A DNA stretch of 24,524 nucleotides from Microcaldota archaeon. Lineage in GTDB: Archaea; Micrarchaeota; Micrarchaeia; Micrarchaeales; CABMGC01. The stretch covers positions 1 through 24,524 of the forward strand of contig JAGWHA010000006.1 of assembly GCA_028867095.1 (NCBI GenBank), in the 5' to 3' direction. The notes under the pieces were generated by a model. The model was not told the DNA's origin. It did no database searches and was given only the letters and a program-made list of their open reading frames with translations. Of the stretch, positions 18,477 to 24,524 are shown one piece after another. Both the position numbers and the translations under genes were made by a program. Each line of letters opens with the position of its first letter. Position 1 is the stretch's first letter.

Positions 18477-20338
18477 GCGAGAAGACCACTGTTGAATGAT
18501 CCAGACAAGGGATACGCAGTTGTTGATGAAAATGTGCCCACACCCGGATTTGATACAGTAGCATAGTAAGAACTGGTGGTTGAAGTCCCAGCAGGGCAAT
18601 AGGTATACCCATTACTTGCCAAGACGGGGCATCCGGTCGCTTTCCCAGTAAATGCAGTCCATGTGCCTACCACACCGTTTGAGATAGAGGCATAATATCC
18701 AGTAGCCGCATTAGCTCCGCAATAAATGTATCCACCACTTACAAAACACGATAGAAAGTCTGCACCAACAGGATAGCTAGTTCTTGCAGTCCACGCACCA
18801 ATTCCAGGAGTAAGGGGTGCAGAATAAACAAGGTTTGTAACTCCTGCTATAGGATAGTAATAACCGCCAACACAGTAGATGTAGCCGGCACTTGCAACGC
18901 AAGAGTTTGCCTCATAGTCAATTGGATAGTTGGTAGTTGCAGTCCATGCACCAATCCCGGAGGAGGATACTGTAGCATAATATTCAGCGTAGTTGCCTGT
19001 TCCGGCATAGCCTACGCCGGAACAATAAATATATCCGTTATAGATAGTGCACGAAAACCACCTATTGACGAAAGGGTAAGACGTTGTTGCAGTCCATGCA
19101 CCAATTCCGGTGCCTGAAACTTGGGCATAATATGCTGCGGAGGTAAATGTGCTAGTATATCCACCTACGCAGAAGATGTACCCGTTATAAAGGTTACAAA
19201 CGTGTTCTGAAATTACGCTAGGATATGCAGTGGTGGAGGTCCAAGTGCCTATTCCGGTAGAGGATAGTTGCGAGTAATAAGCGTTATTCACTGCGCCTGT
19301 TCCCTCTCCTCCTCCTCCAACACAATATATGTATTCGATTGTACTCGTAGTGGAAGTGGTCGAGGTGGTTGACGTCGTCGAAGTCGTTGATGTGGAAGTG
19401 GTCGAGGTCGTGGAGGTGGTGGAGGTTGAGGTTGTAGAGGTGGTGGAAGTTGTGGAGGTAGAGGTTGATGTTGAAGTGGAGGTTGTGGTGGAAGTGGAGG
19501 TTGAAGTGGATGTAGAGGTTGTGGAAGTTGAAGTGGTGGAGGTTGAGGTGCTAGTCGAGGTGGTGGTGGTGGAAGTGGTCGTCACGAAGGTTGCCGTCAG
19601 GGTCCCTTTTGCGGTGGCCTTGAGGGTGGAGGTCTGGGTGGAGGTTGAGCTGACGCTCAAGCCGTTGCTGACAATCCAGCTGTTGAACGCATAGCCGCTG
19701 GGAGGGGAACCATAGACGGAGTAGGCCAGGTTGTTGACTAGGTAGAGTATGTTGTTGTTTGGGTAGGAGACCCCGTTTACTATGATCTGCCCAGTGGTTG
19801 GCAGGGTGAGCAGGGTCACGTTGACTACCGGGTTTGTCGAGTAGGGGGAAACCTGGAGCGTTGCAAATCCGGTGGTGTTTATGGTGTTGGAGCCGACCAC
19901 GGGATAGGCGCAGCTAGGGGAGCAGAGCTCATAGTTTATGGTGAACTTTGGGTTGACCTGCGAGCCCACATGGCTTATTCTTACCGGGATTGTGGCGTTG
20001 CAGATCACTGTCGCCCCCTTTGGCGCATTTGAAGGAAGGCAGTTGCCTGTGTAGTTTGTGGTGCTGACACTTGGGTAGAAGGTAAGTGCATTCGGGGGGA
20101 AGGTTATAGGCTGGCCCAGGTTGTTTGTGAATAGGAGCACGAACTTTGAGCCGACTGAGTTTGTCGTCAGCACAGCGGTTATGCAGTTTAGGCCGGGGGA
20201 GATGTAGCAGGTTGCGGGGTTGTAGCTGGTGGGATTGCTAGTTGTGACCACGACAAGTATGAATGCGAGGAACACGGCTATGCTGAGAAACGCCCAGGCG
20301 TAGGTAAGGAGGAACTCTACGGAAGATTGGGGCCTCAT
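18458..20338 (-). CDS. Pilin-leader surface protein with Thr/Ser linker and Kelch-like propeller
   Basis: Unnamed predicted cell-surface protein, 626 residues. It opens with a class III (type IV pilin-like) leader: RPQSSVEF, then a hydrophobic helix to about 31, as in many DPANN surface proteins. Residues 32-175 are a Cys- and Thr/Asn-rich beta domain. Residues about 176-251 resemble a divergent InlB-type repeat (PPSGYAFNSWIVSNG, ATAKGTLTATFV). Residues about 252-333 are almost only Thr and Ser, a stalk probably O-glycosylated. The rest holds six blade-like repeats of 40-51 residues with NGYIYCVGG at the start and GIGAWTATTSYP in the middle, Kelch-like, with recurring Cys. ATG 20338 is preferred to TTG 20341. 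The blade region is AT-rich at third codon positions while the N-terminal half is GC-rich, suggesting a module of different origin. Function (adhesion or host contact) is a guess. Confidence 0.8.
   Translation of the reverse strand: MRPQSSVEFLLTYAWAFLSIAVFLAFILVVVTTSNPTSYNPATCYISPGLNCITAVLTTNSVGSKFVLLFTNNLGQPITFPPNALTFYPSVSTTNYTGNCLPSNAPKGATVICNATIPVRISHVGSQVNPKFTINYELCSPSCAYPVVGSNTINTTGFATLQVSPYSTNPVVNVTLLTLPTTGQIIVNGVSYPNNNILYLVNNLAYSVYGSPPSGYAFNSWIVSNGLSVSSTSTQTSTLKATAKGTLTATFVTTTSTTTTSTSTSTSTTSTSTTSTSTSTSTSTTTSTSTSTSTSTTSTTSTTSTSTTSTTSTTSTSTTSTTSTTSTTSTTSTIEYIYCVGGGGEGTGAVNNAYYSQLSSTGIGTWTSTTAYPSVISEHVCNLYNGYIFCVGGYTSTFTSAAYYAQVSGTGIGAWTATTSYPFVNRWFSCTIYNGYIYCSGVGYAGTGNYAEYYATVSSSGIGAWTATTNYPIDYEANSCVASAGYIYCVGGYYYPIAGVTNLVYSAPLTPGIGAWTARTSYPVGADFLSCFVSGGYIYCGANAATGYYASISNGVVGTWTAFTGKATGCPVLASNGYTYCPAGTSTTSSYYATVSNPGVGTFSSTTAYPLSGSFNSGLLACSSTT
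18783..19110 (-). repeat. DNA-level tandem repeats within the Kelch blades
   Basis: On the plus strand, GTTGCAGTCCATGCACCAAT occurs identically at 18936-18955 and 19086-19105, exactly 150 bp apart (one 50-residue blade). A near copy with two changes is at 18783-18802. Conservation at base level implies recent duplication or gene conversion between blades. Confidence 0.8.
19338..19587 (-). repeat. Low-complexity repeat encoding the Thr/Ser linker
   Basis: About 250 bp composed on the plus strand of variants of GTGGAAGTTGAGGT with a period of 3. It translates on the minus strand to runs of TTSTTS and STSTST, around 80 residues. Such tracts often change in length by slippage. The plus-strand Val/Glu frame across it is a by-product. 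Confidence 0.85.
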
Positions 20339-20376
20339 CAAGACACTTTGCTCGATAGGTTCATTGGCAGCTAAGG

Positions 20377-20387
20377 GATATAAAGAT
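20377..20387. promoter_or_regulatory. Shared TATA element between the Kelch gene and dtdA
   Basis: GGATATAAAGA in a 69-nt divergent gap. Forward, ATATAAAG is about 26-30 nt before ATG 20408, predicting an almost leaderless dtdA mRNA. Backward, CTTTATATC is about 44 nt before ATG 20338, giving the surface protein a short leader. Confidence 0.55.
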
Positions 20388-20407
20388 TATTAATTAAGGG
20401 TAAGACG

Positions 20408-21214
20408 ATGATCGGCATCGCATACTCCGAATCTGACCCCGCGTCGAGGAACATGGCAGAGCACCTCATCAAAGAGCACGGATTTGAGGAATGGGAAATG
20501 CGCGGCGAGAGGTGCTGGAGAAAGGAACACGCGATACTGTGGCGCTCAATCTCGCCGCTCATAAGCGCCGAGGAGATTGACGACTTGGGGTTTGATTGCG
20601 TTTATTTCCTAAGCAGGCACAAGAGCGCTGAGGGGGTGCCTGCACTGACGACACACTCCCTCGGGAATTGGGGGAGGGAGGCTAAGCTTGGCGGAAAGCC
20701 CGGGCAGCTCTCCTTTGCCGCCCCTATGGAGATGCTCGGCATCATCAAGGGGATAGAGGGGATGGATTCGGTCGGGTTCGAGAAGACGTACGAGGCGACC
20801 CACCATGGGCCGCTGATGAAGACGCCATCGCTTTTCGTAGAGCTTGGGGGCGATGAGAGATCGATAAACAGCAAAATGATGGCGCAGCGCCTTGCCGATA
20901 AGGTGGACGCCGCAATTTTCGAAGAGGAGGCTGATTGCTCGAAGGTTGTCATGGGGATAGGAGGAACCCATTACCCGAGGAAGTTTACAATGCTGGCCAT
21001 TGGGAAGGGATACGCCTTCTCCCACATAATGCCAAGATACGCAATACTCAATCCTGACGGGAGCGACAACCTGTCCGTTCTGGAACTAGTGCTTGAGAGG
21101 TCGAGCGCCGAACCAGAGGCTGCGGTGGTGGAGTGGAGGAGCCTGAGCGCAGTTATAAAAGAGAGAGTTCTAAATAAACTTGGCGAAATCGGTTTGGACC
21201 ATGAAAGGGCTTAG
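20408..21214 (+). CDS. dtdA: D-aminoacyl-tRNA deacylase, archaeal type (DTD2/GEK1 family)
   Basis: Hydrolyses D-amino acids wrongly attached to tRNA, protecting translation. The 268 residues show the family's features: ESDPASRNMAEHLIK at the start, HSLGNWG (83-89), EATHHGP (129-135, metal and substrate site), PSLFVELGG (140-148) and GIGGTHYPRKFT (183-194). Full length for the archaeal enzyme, which binds zinc. The gene overlaps the next one by 14 nt and is divergent from the Kelch gene. The surface-protein context is not an obvious functional link; housekeeping is the likeliest role. Confidence 0.93.
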   Translation: MIGIAYSESDPASRNMAEHLIKEHGFEEWEMRGERCWRKEHAILWRSISPLISAEEIDDLGFDCVYFLSRHKSAEGVPALTTHSLGNWGREAKLGGKPGQLSFAAPMEMLGIIKGIEGMDSVGFEKTYEATHHGPLMKTPSLFVELGGDERSINSKMMAQRLADKVDAAIFEEEADCSKVVMGIGGTHYPRKFTMLAIGKGYAFSHIMPRYAILNPDGSDNLSVLELVLERSSAEPEAAVVEWRSLSAVIKERVLNKLGEIGLDHERA

Positions 21215-23198
21215 ATTTGGAGGTTTATTGAGCGCATTCATGCTCATCGTCTTGCTATCCGGAACGCTAAACGCCTACTACTGGTTCCAGTTTGGGGCCA
21301 GGGCAAGTAGTCTGGCAAACCAGAACAGCGGCGCGGCGGTAACGATACAAACGATATCCCCGCAGATGAGCAACTCTGGATCCTTGGGATACTGGGTGGG
21401 CGAGACGCTCGAGAACGGAGCATTCCTGCAGGTGGGGTACGTGATCGAAAACCAGAGCGGAATGTATCCCTCAAAGTGCGACGCCTCAGGATGCGGAGCG
21501 TACGAGCAGATAAAGGCAGGGGACGCACAGTGGTTCTACGAGTACTTCCCCTCAGGTTTTGACGGGGCGTTCCTTGGAGCAATAGGCCCTGACAACTCTG
21601 CAGGGACCAACGGCACATTCCACAACTATGCGTTTTACTATTCCGGAAATGTCTGGCACTTCAAGATCGATGGAAACGAGGTGGGCGACGTCGGCCTTGG
21701 GGCATCATTTTCAGGGGTCAGCGTGCCTGTAGCATTCGGCGAGGTGGCAAACACCTCAGGAGCCTACTCGGCGCTCCCGCAGGTAATCTTCTCCAATCTC
21801 TCGGTTTATAGGTCAGGATCCTTCACCCCTGTGCAGCAGGGGTTGGCGTACATTGGCTATGGGGTTGGGAGCCAGACTGGCCTGAGGAATCCATACGGGG
21901 TCGAGGAGATAGGCAATAGGATAAACTACTTTGCCGTCGGCTCAGGACTTGGGCAGCCCCACAACAACACCCAGCTGTGGAGCCTTGGGTACAACCTTGT
22001 GATAAACTCGAGCTACGCAAACATCAGCGGCAACACAAAGTACATAGCGTATTCGAACATCGAAATCTCAAGCCCTTCGGTGGTGCAGATAAGCTCTACG
22101 GTCAGGGAGAAGTTTGTCGGATGGCACGGCACAGGGCTGGGGTCTTATAGCGGGCCAGCAAACAGCACGACCGTGACGCTCAACGGCAACATAACCGAAA
22201 CTGCCCTGTGGCAAAGGCAGTATCTGCTCAACATATCCTCACAGTACGAAAGTCCATTTGGAGGGGGATGGTATTTCAACGGCAGCACGGTCAACTACGG
22301 GATCGAGAGCGGGTTTGTGCAAAACAGCGCAGCCCAAAGGCAGGCTTTCGCAGAATGGAGCAACGGAAATAAGGCAATCAACGGGACGGTTGTTGTAGAT
22401 GGGCCTTCCCAGATTAGAGCAACTTGGAACACGCAATACCTTGTCAACATAATCTCGCAGTACGGCAATGTCTCTGGCGGGGGATGGTATTACAACAACA
22501 GCGTTGCCAACATCTCCATAAAATCCTCCCCAATGGCAATTGATGCAGACACCGAGCTCGGATTCTTCGGGTGGAGCAACGGAAACAGGAATTCGAGCTT
22601 TTCGGCCAGGATAAACGGCCCAATGGTACTCACAACGCAGTTCAGGAACTTATATCTGACCAGATTCACGCCCCAGAATGCTGCCGGAGGGCCGCTGCAG
22701 GGCGTTGCGCTCTTCATAGGAAAGCTGAATGCGACAGACGGGACGTATCTGTTTGGCAACCAGCAGTACACAATCTCTTACGCTTACTACAAAGGGGTCA
22801 AGATGACCGTCAATTCCAACTTCAGCGTAAACGGCGCAGGAACGGTAAGCGCCATGCTGCCCGTATACAACGTGAACATAGCGACAAGGGACCTCTTTGG
22901 GATGCCCGTGAATTCGCTTGCATCGCTGCAGTTCTCAAATGGGACGGTAATCGACTCATACACGGGGTCGACGGGAAGGATAGCCATTGAGAATGTGCCG
23001 TATGGATTCGTGGAGGGGAATGTGACATACCTTGGGATAAGGCAGCAGCTTGCCGCCAGGCAGGGAAGCGGAACAGGGGCGCTCTTTGTCTCTGTGTTCA
23101 ACATAGAGGTATTCGCGGGTGTCGGATTGGTGATACTCGTCGCGTTCTTCGCGTCTCGGCGCTACTTTAAGGAGAAAACGCCGCCAAGCGCTCCTTAG
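21201..23198 (+). CDS. Large membrane-anchored surface protein with InlB-like repeats
   Basis: Unnamed predicted extracellular protein of 665 residues. A signal peptide covers about 1-25 (GLLSAFMLIVLLSGTLNAYY). One C-terminal transmembrane helix (about 634-653, EVFAGVGLVILVAFFA) is followed by a basic cytoplasmic tail. The first 210 residues look like a beta-sandwich lectin-type domain (YWVGETLENGAFLQVGYVIE, WHFKIDGNEVGDVGL). Three divergent InlB-like repeats follow (FVGWHGTGLGSYSG; then SQYESPFGGGWYFNG and SQYGNVSGGGWYYNN, each ending in WSNGN). A beta domain near the C-terminus (DLFGMPVNSLASLQFSNGT) resembles carboxypeptidase-regulatory folds. There are many N-x-S/T sites for glycosylation. 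ATG 21201 lies inside the end of dtdA; TTG 21180 would add seven residues. Resembles repeat parts of thermopsin-like proteins, but no protease domain was recognised. Confidence 0.78.
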   Translation: MKGLRFGGLLSAFMLIVLLSGTLNAYYWFQFGARASSLANQNSGAAVTIQTISPQMSNSGSLGYWVGETLENGAFLQVGYVIENQSGMYPSKCDASGCGAYEQIKAGDAQWFYEYFPSGFDGAFLGAIGPDNSAGTNGTFHNYAFYYSGNVWHFKIDGNEVGDVGLGASFSGVSVPVAFGEVANTSGAYSALPQVIFSNLSVYRSGSFTPVQQGLAYIGYGVGSQTGLRNPYGVEEIGNRINYFAVGSGLGQPHNNTQLWSLGYNLVINSSYANISGNTKYIAYSNIEISSPSVVQISSTVREKFVGWHGTGLGSYSGPANSTTVTLNGNITETALWQRQYLLNISSQYESPFGGGWYFNGSTVNYGIESGFVQNSAAQRQAFAEWSNGNKAINGTVVVDGPSQIRATWNTQYLVNIISQYGNVSGGGWYYNNSVANISIKSSPMAIDADTELGFFGWSNGNRNSSFSARINGPMVLTTQFRNLYLTRFTPQNAAGGPLQGVALFIGKLNATDGTYLFGNQQYTISYAYYKGVKMTVNSNFSVNGAGTVSAMLPVYNVNIATRDLFGMPVNSLASLQFSNGTVIDSYTGSTGRIAIENVPYGFVEGNVTYLGIRQQLAARQGSGTGALFVSVFNIEVFAGVGLVILVAFFASRRYFKEKTPPSAP

Positions 23199-23202
23199 AT
23201 AA

Positions 23203-23211
23203 ATTTATAAT
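23203..23211 (+). promoter_or_regulatory. TATA box for the DJ-1-like gene
   Basis: ATTTATAAT just after the surface-protein stop, about 33 nt before ATG 23240. The predicted leader is under 10 nt. Confidence 0.55.
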
Positions 23212-23239
23212 TTGTGGCAGTGGAATAGGTACTGTTTGG

Positions 23240-23767
23240 ATGAAGACCCTGATAATAATACCACCAAAGGACTTCAGGGACGAGACGGTCTCCATGTCAA
23301 TACTGATTCTCGGGAAATGGGGCGTCGCTCCAGTCATTGGAAGCTATACCAAGGATGGAAGGGAATGCGTAGGTGCGCACGGAGCTACATACAAGCCGGA
23401 GGTCAACGCGACAAAGCTCACTTCTGAGGGATACGATTCGCTTATCATCGCAGACGGGCCGGGAGTGGAAACCTACAAGCTCTACGATTTCATGCCGCTA
23501 TCCAATCTGGTAAAGGACTTCATAAACAACAACAAGATCGTGGTTGCCATGGGCAACTCGGTGAAGGTAGTTGCAAGGGCAAATGTTATCACGGACAGGA
23601 AGGTTTCCGCGCCAAAGGACGAGGAGGTCTCAAGGCTGATTAGGATATACCGTGGAAAGGAGTCGGCAAACGAGATGGAGTACGACAAGCACCTTCTTAC
23701 CGCCAAGAGCAACCAGAGCATCGAGCTGGTGCTCAACACGATGCTTGAGAACATGGGCGTAAAGTGA
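23240..23767 (+). CDS. DJ-1/PfpI-like protein without the nucleophile cysteine
   Basis: Flavodoxin-like protein of 175 residues related to the PfpI/DJ-1 group (proteases, glyoxalases, deglycases). Typical parts: KTLIIIPPKDFRDETV with the conserved acidic residue near 12-15, YDSLIIADGPG (65-75, where PfpI has LPGG), and KIVVAMGNSVKVVARANVITDRKV (99-122), which aligns with the nucleophile elbow AICHGPQVLAAAG. At the Cys position there is Gly105, and the following His is Asn. The usual catalytic centre is therefore absent, and this is probably a binding or regulatory protein. C-terminal helices continue to MLENMGVK. Its stop abuts the stop of the convergent rnp4. Confidence 0.78.
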   Translation: MKTLIIIPPKDFRDETVSMSILILGKWGVAPVIGSYTKDGRECVGAHGATYKPEVNATKLTSEGYDSLIIADGPGVETYKLYDFMPLSNLVKDFINNNKIVVAMGNSVKVVARANVITDRKVSAPKDEEVSRLIRIYRGKESANEMEYDKHLLTAKSNQSIELVLNTMLENMGVK

Positions 23768-24082
23768 CTACTTGTAGAATATGTGCTTCTCCTCCCCGCA
23801 GCGGCACAGATAGATTATGTACCTCTTTGAGCTTGCCAGCCTGACTCTGCAGTTTAGGCCAGGGATAAGTATGCTTCCGCACTTCTTGCATATCGAGTTT
23901 TTCACCTTGTCCGGCATCTTCGCCTTGTAGTGGGAGCTTATCGCCTTTGCGATTCTCACATACCTCCTTGCAAGCCTAAGCGACTCCTTCTCGCCCCTCT
24001 TTGTGCCGATGCTTGCAAGCTCAAAAAGCCTCTGTATCCTCCAGGTGGCGACCTCCTTTACTATCGGGTCCTTCTTTTGCAT
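23768..24082 (-). CDS. rnp4: Ribonuclease P protein component 4 (Rpp21 family)
   Basis: Zinc-ribbon subunit of archaeal RNase P; with Rpp29 it supports substrate binding by the RNA. The 104 residues have two N-terminal helices (VATWRIQRLFELAS, LARRYVRIAKAIS) and a ribbon: C65-KK-C68 in ICKKCGSILIPGLNCRVRL, then YLCRCGEEKH. The second knuckle reads C93-x-C95 instead of the common C-x2-C, with an additional Cys78, so zinc ligation may differ. Start ATG 24082 lies about 26 nt from the TATA element at 24103-24112, predicting a leaderless mRNA. Its stop is immediately next to that of the convergent DJ-1-like gene. Confidence 0.88.
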   Translation of the reverse strand: MQKKDPIVKEVATWRIQRLFELASIGTKRGEKESLRLARRYVRIAKAISSHYKAKMPDKVKNSICKKCGSILIPGLNCRVRLASSKRYIIYLCRCGEEKHIFYK

Positions 24083-24102
24083 GATTAAAGCTTGGAGAGC
24101 AA

Positions 24103-24113
24103 CCTATTATATC
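24103..24113. promoter_or_regulatory. Shared TATA element between rnp4 and the ASCH gene
   Basis: CTATTATATCG, readable as TATA on both strands (minus: CGATATAATAG). It lies about 26 nt from the rnp4 ATG (24082) and about 34 nt from ATG 24142 of the ASCH gene. Confidence 0.5.
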
Positions 24114-24141
24114 GTTTATGATTAATGGTATTGATGGTGCT

Positions 24142-24408
24142 ATGAGGATCGAGAAGAAGATTTGGCCGCAGTACTTCGACAAGGTGGCAAGCGGGGAGAA
24201 GAACTTTGAGGTGAGGCTGGCTGACTTCAAATGCAAGGCGGGAGACGTTTTGGTCCTCAAGGAATGGGACCCAAAGAAGAAGAGGTACACCGGAAGGAGC
24301 ATGGAGAAGTACGTAAAGTACGTTGCAAAGACAAAGGGGATGAAATTCTACAAGCCTGCAGAGATCGCGAAGTTCGGGCTGCAGGTAATTGGGCTTGGCG
24401 ACGAATAG
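24142..24408 (+). CDS. ASCH/DUF3850-like RNA-binding-domain protein
   Basis: Small PUA-like beta-barrel protein of 88 residues, probably binding RNA or a modified nucleotide; biological role unknown. The pattern fits DUF3850/ASCH: KIWPQYFDKVASGEKNFEVRLAD (6-28), GDVLVLKEWDPKKKRYTGRS (34-53) with the typical L-x-E-W/Y-D-P turn, and a closing strand FGLQVIGLGDE. ATG 24142 is preferred to the in-frame ATG 24118, because 24118 is only 6 nt from the TATA element, while 24142 has GGTG (24135-24138) ahead and gives a leader of plausible length. A following gene starts 13 nt downstream in the same direction. Confidence 0.8.
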   Translation: MRIEKKIWPQYFDKVASGEKNFEVRLADFKCKAGDVLVLKEWDPKKKRYTGRSMEKYVKYVAKTKGMKFYKPAEIAKFGLQVIGLGDE

Positions 24409-24421
24409 GGAGTGAAATTGG

Positions 24422-24524
24422 ATGAAAATATCTTTTAGAACAGATGCAAACCTAAGAAAACTCCTTTCTATATACCAAGTCGGTGCTCCCGAAGCGATTA
24501 CAAGGGCCATGTGGTCTTATCCCT
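24422..24524 (+). CDS. Start of an unidentified gene, cut by the window end
   Basis: Open frame from ATG 24422 to the last base without a stop; 34 residues are visible, starting MKISFRTDANLRKLLSIYQV and continuing GAPEAITRAMWSYP. GGAGTGA (24409-24415) provides a ribosome-binding site 6 nt upstream. It is probably co-transcribed with the ASCH gene. Too little is visible to name a family. Confidence 0.6.
   Translation, partial: MKISFRTDANLRKLLSIYQVGAPEAITRAMWSYP

Noticed and set aside
18358..18612. Minus-strand frame running past the Kelch gene stop, possible frameshifted continuation
   Set aside because: The translated extension has no Kelch-like pattern (no YIYC or GIGAW motif), and the sixth blade already looks complete.
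19329..19694. Plus-strand frame of Val and Glu repeats
   Set aside because: It is the complement of the Thr/Ser linker of the minus-strand surface protein; low complexity, no start context.
1..24524. CRISPR arrays, insertion sequences, integrase or toxin-antitoxin genes
   Set aside because: No regularly spaced direct repeats, terminal repeats, transposase or antitoxin motifs found on either strand.

Overview
The window is archaeal chromosome. It carries most of an archaeal spc-type ribosomal operon with archaea/eukaryote-specific proteins (eS4, eL32, eL19), archaeal RNase P proteins, Spt5, a P0/P1-type stalk, a beta-CASP CPSF nuclease, isoprenyl diphosphate synthases, TATA-box promoters and GTGAT Shine-Dalgarno sites. 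Compact gene packing, the class III (pilin-like) leader QSSVEF, InlB-like repeats in surface proteins and a scattered ribosomal gene order suggest a DPANN-type lineage, perhaps Micrarchaeota/ARMAN. That placement is inference only. No tRNA, CRISPR array or insertion sequence was found.

Layout. (1) 1-5917, + strand: thirteen co-oriented genes, a 5'-truncated rnp1 followed by S17-L14-L24-S4e-L5-S14-S8-L6-L32e-L19e-L18-S5. Most junctions are 0-11 nt, and many starts lie exactly 3 nt after a GTGAT motif. (2) 5956-6068: a free-standing 5S rRNA gene with its own TATA box. (3) 6102-9379, - strand: spt5-L11, then two tandem isoprenyl diphosphate synthase paralogs. (4) 9430-11319, +: trm5 and a two-gene unit of unknown function. 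(5) 11398-15778, +: L30-L15, then a GT4 glycosyltransferase, a COG1340-like coiled-coil protein, an aCPSF2-type nuclease and a small two-helix membrane protein. secY is not next to L15. (6) 15850-17970: a 21-codon basic micro-ORF with its own promoter, then the L1-L10(P0)-L12 stalk operon, which has a structured leader and ends in a hairpin/T-tract. (7) 18018-18347: a two-cluster ferredoxin. (8) 18458-23198: a Kelch-type surface protein (-), a D-aminoacyl-tRNA deacylase (+) and a large membrane-anchored surface protein (+). (9) 23240-24524: a DJ-1/PfpI-like protein lacking the nucleophile cysteine, RNase P component 4 (-), an ASCH/DUF3850 protein and the start of an unidentified gene.

Most of the window serves ribosome building, tRNA maturation and quality control (RNase P subunits, Trm5, DtdA), and transcription elongation or 3'-end processing (Spt5, CPSF2). 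The synthases and glycosyltransferase supply membrane-lipid chemistry. The two surface proteins and the unknown pair are the accessory part. The clearest system-level signals are the rigid GTGAT-N3-start geometry with embedded stop codons, single TATA elements apparently shared by divergent gene pairs, the twice-broken ribosomal order, and the mosaic Kelch surface protein.
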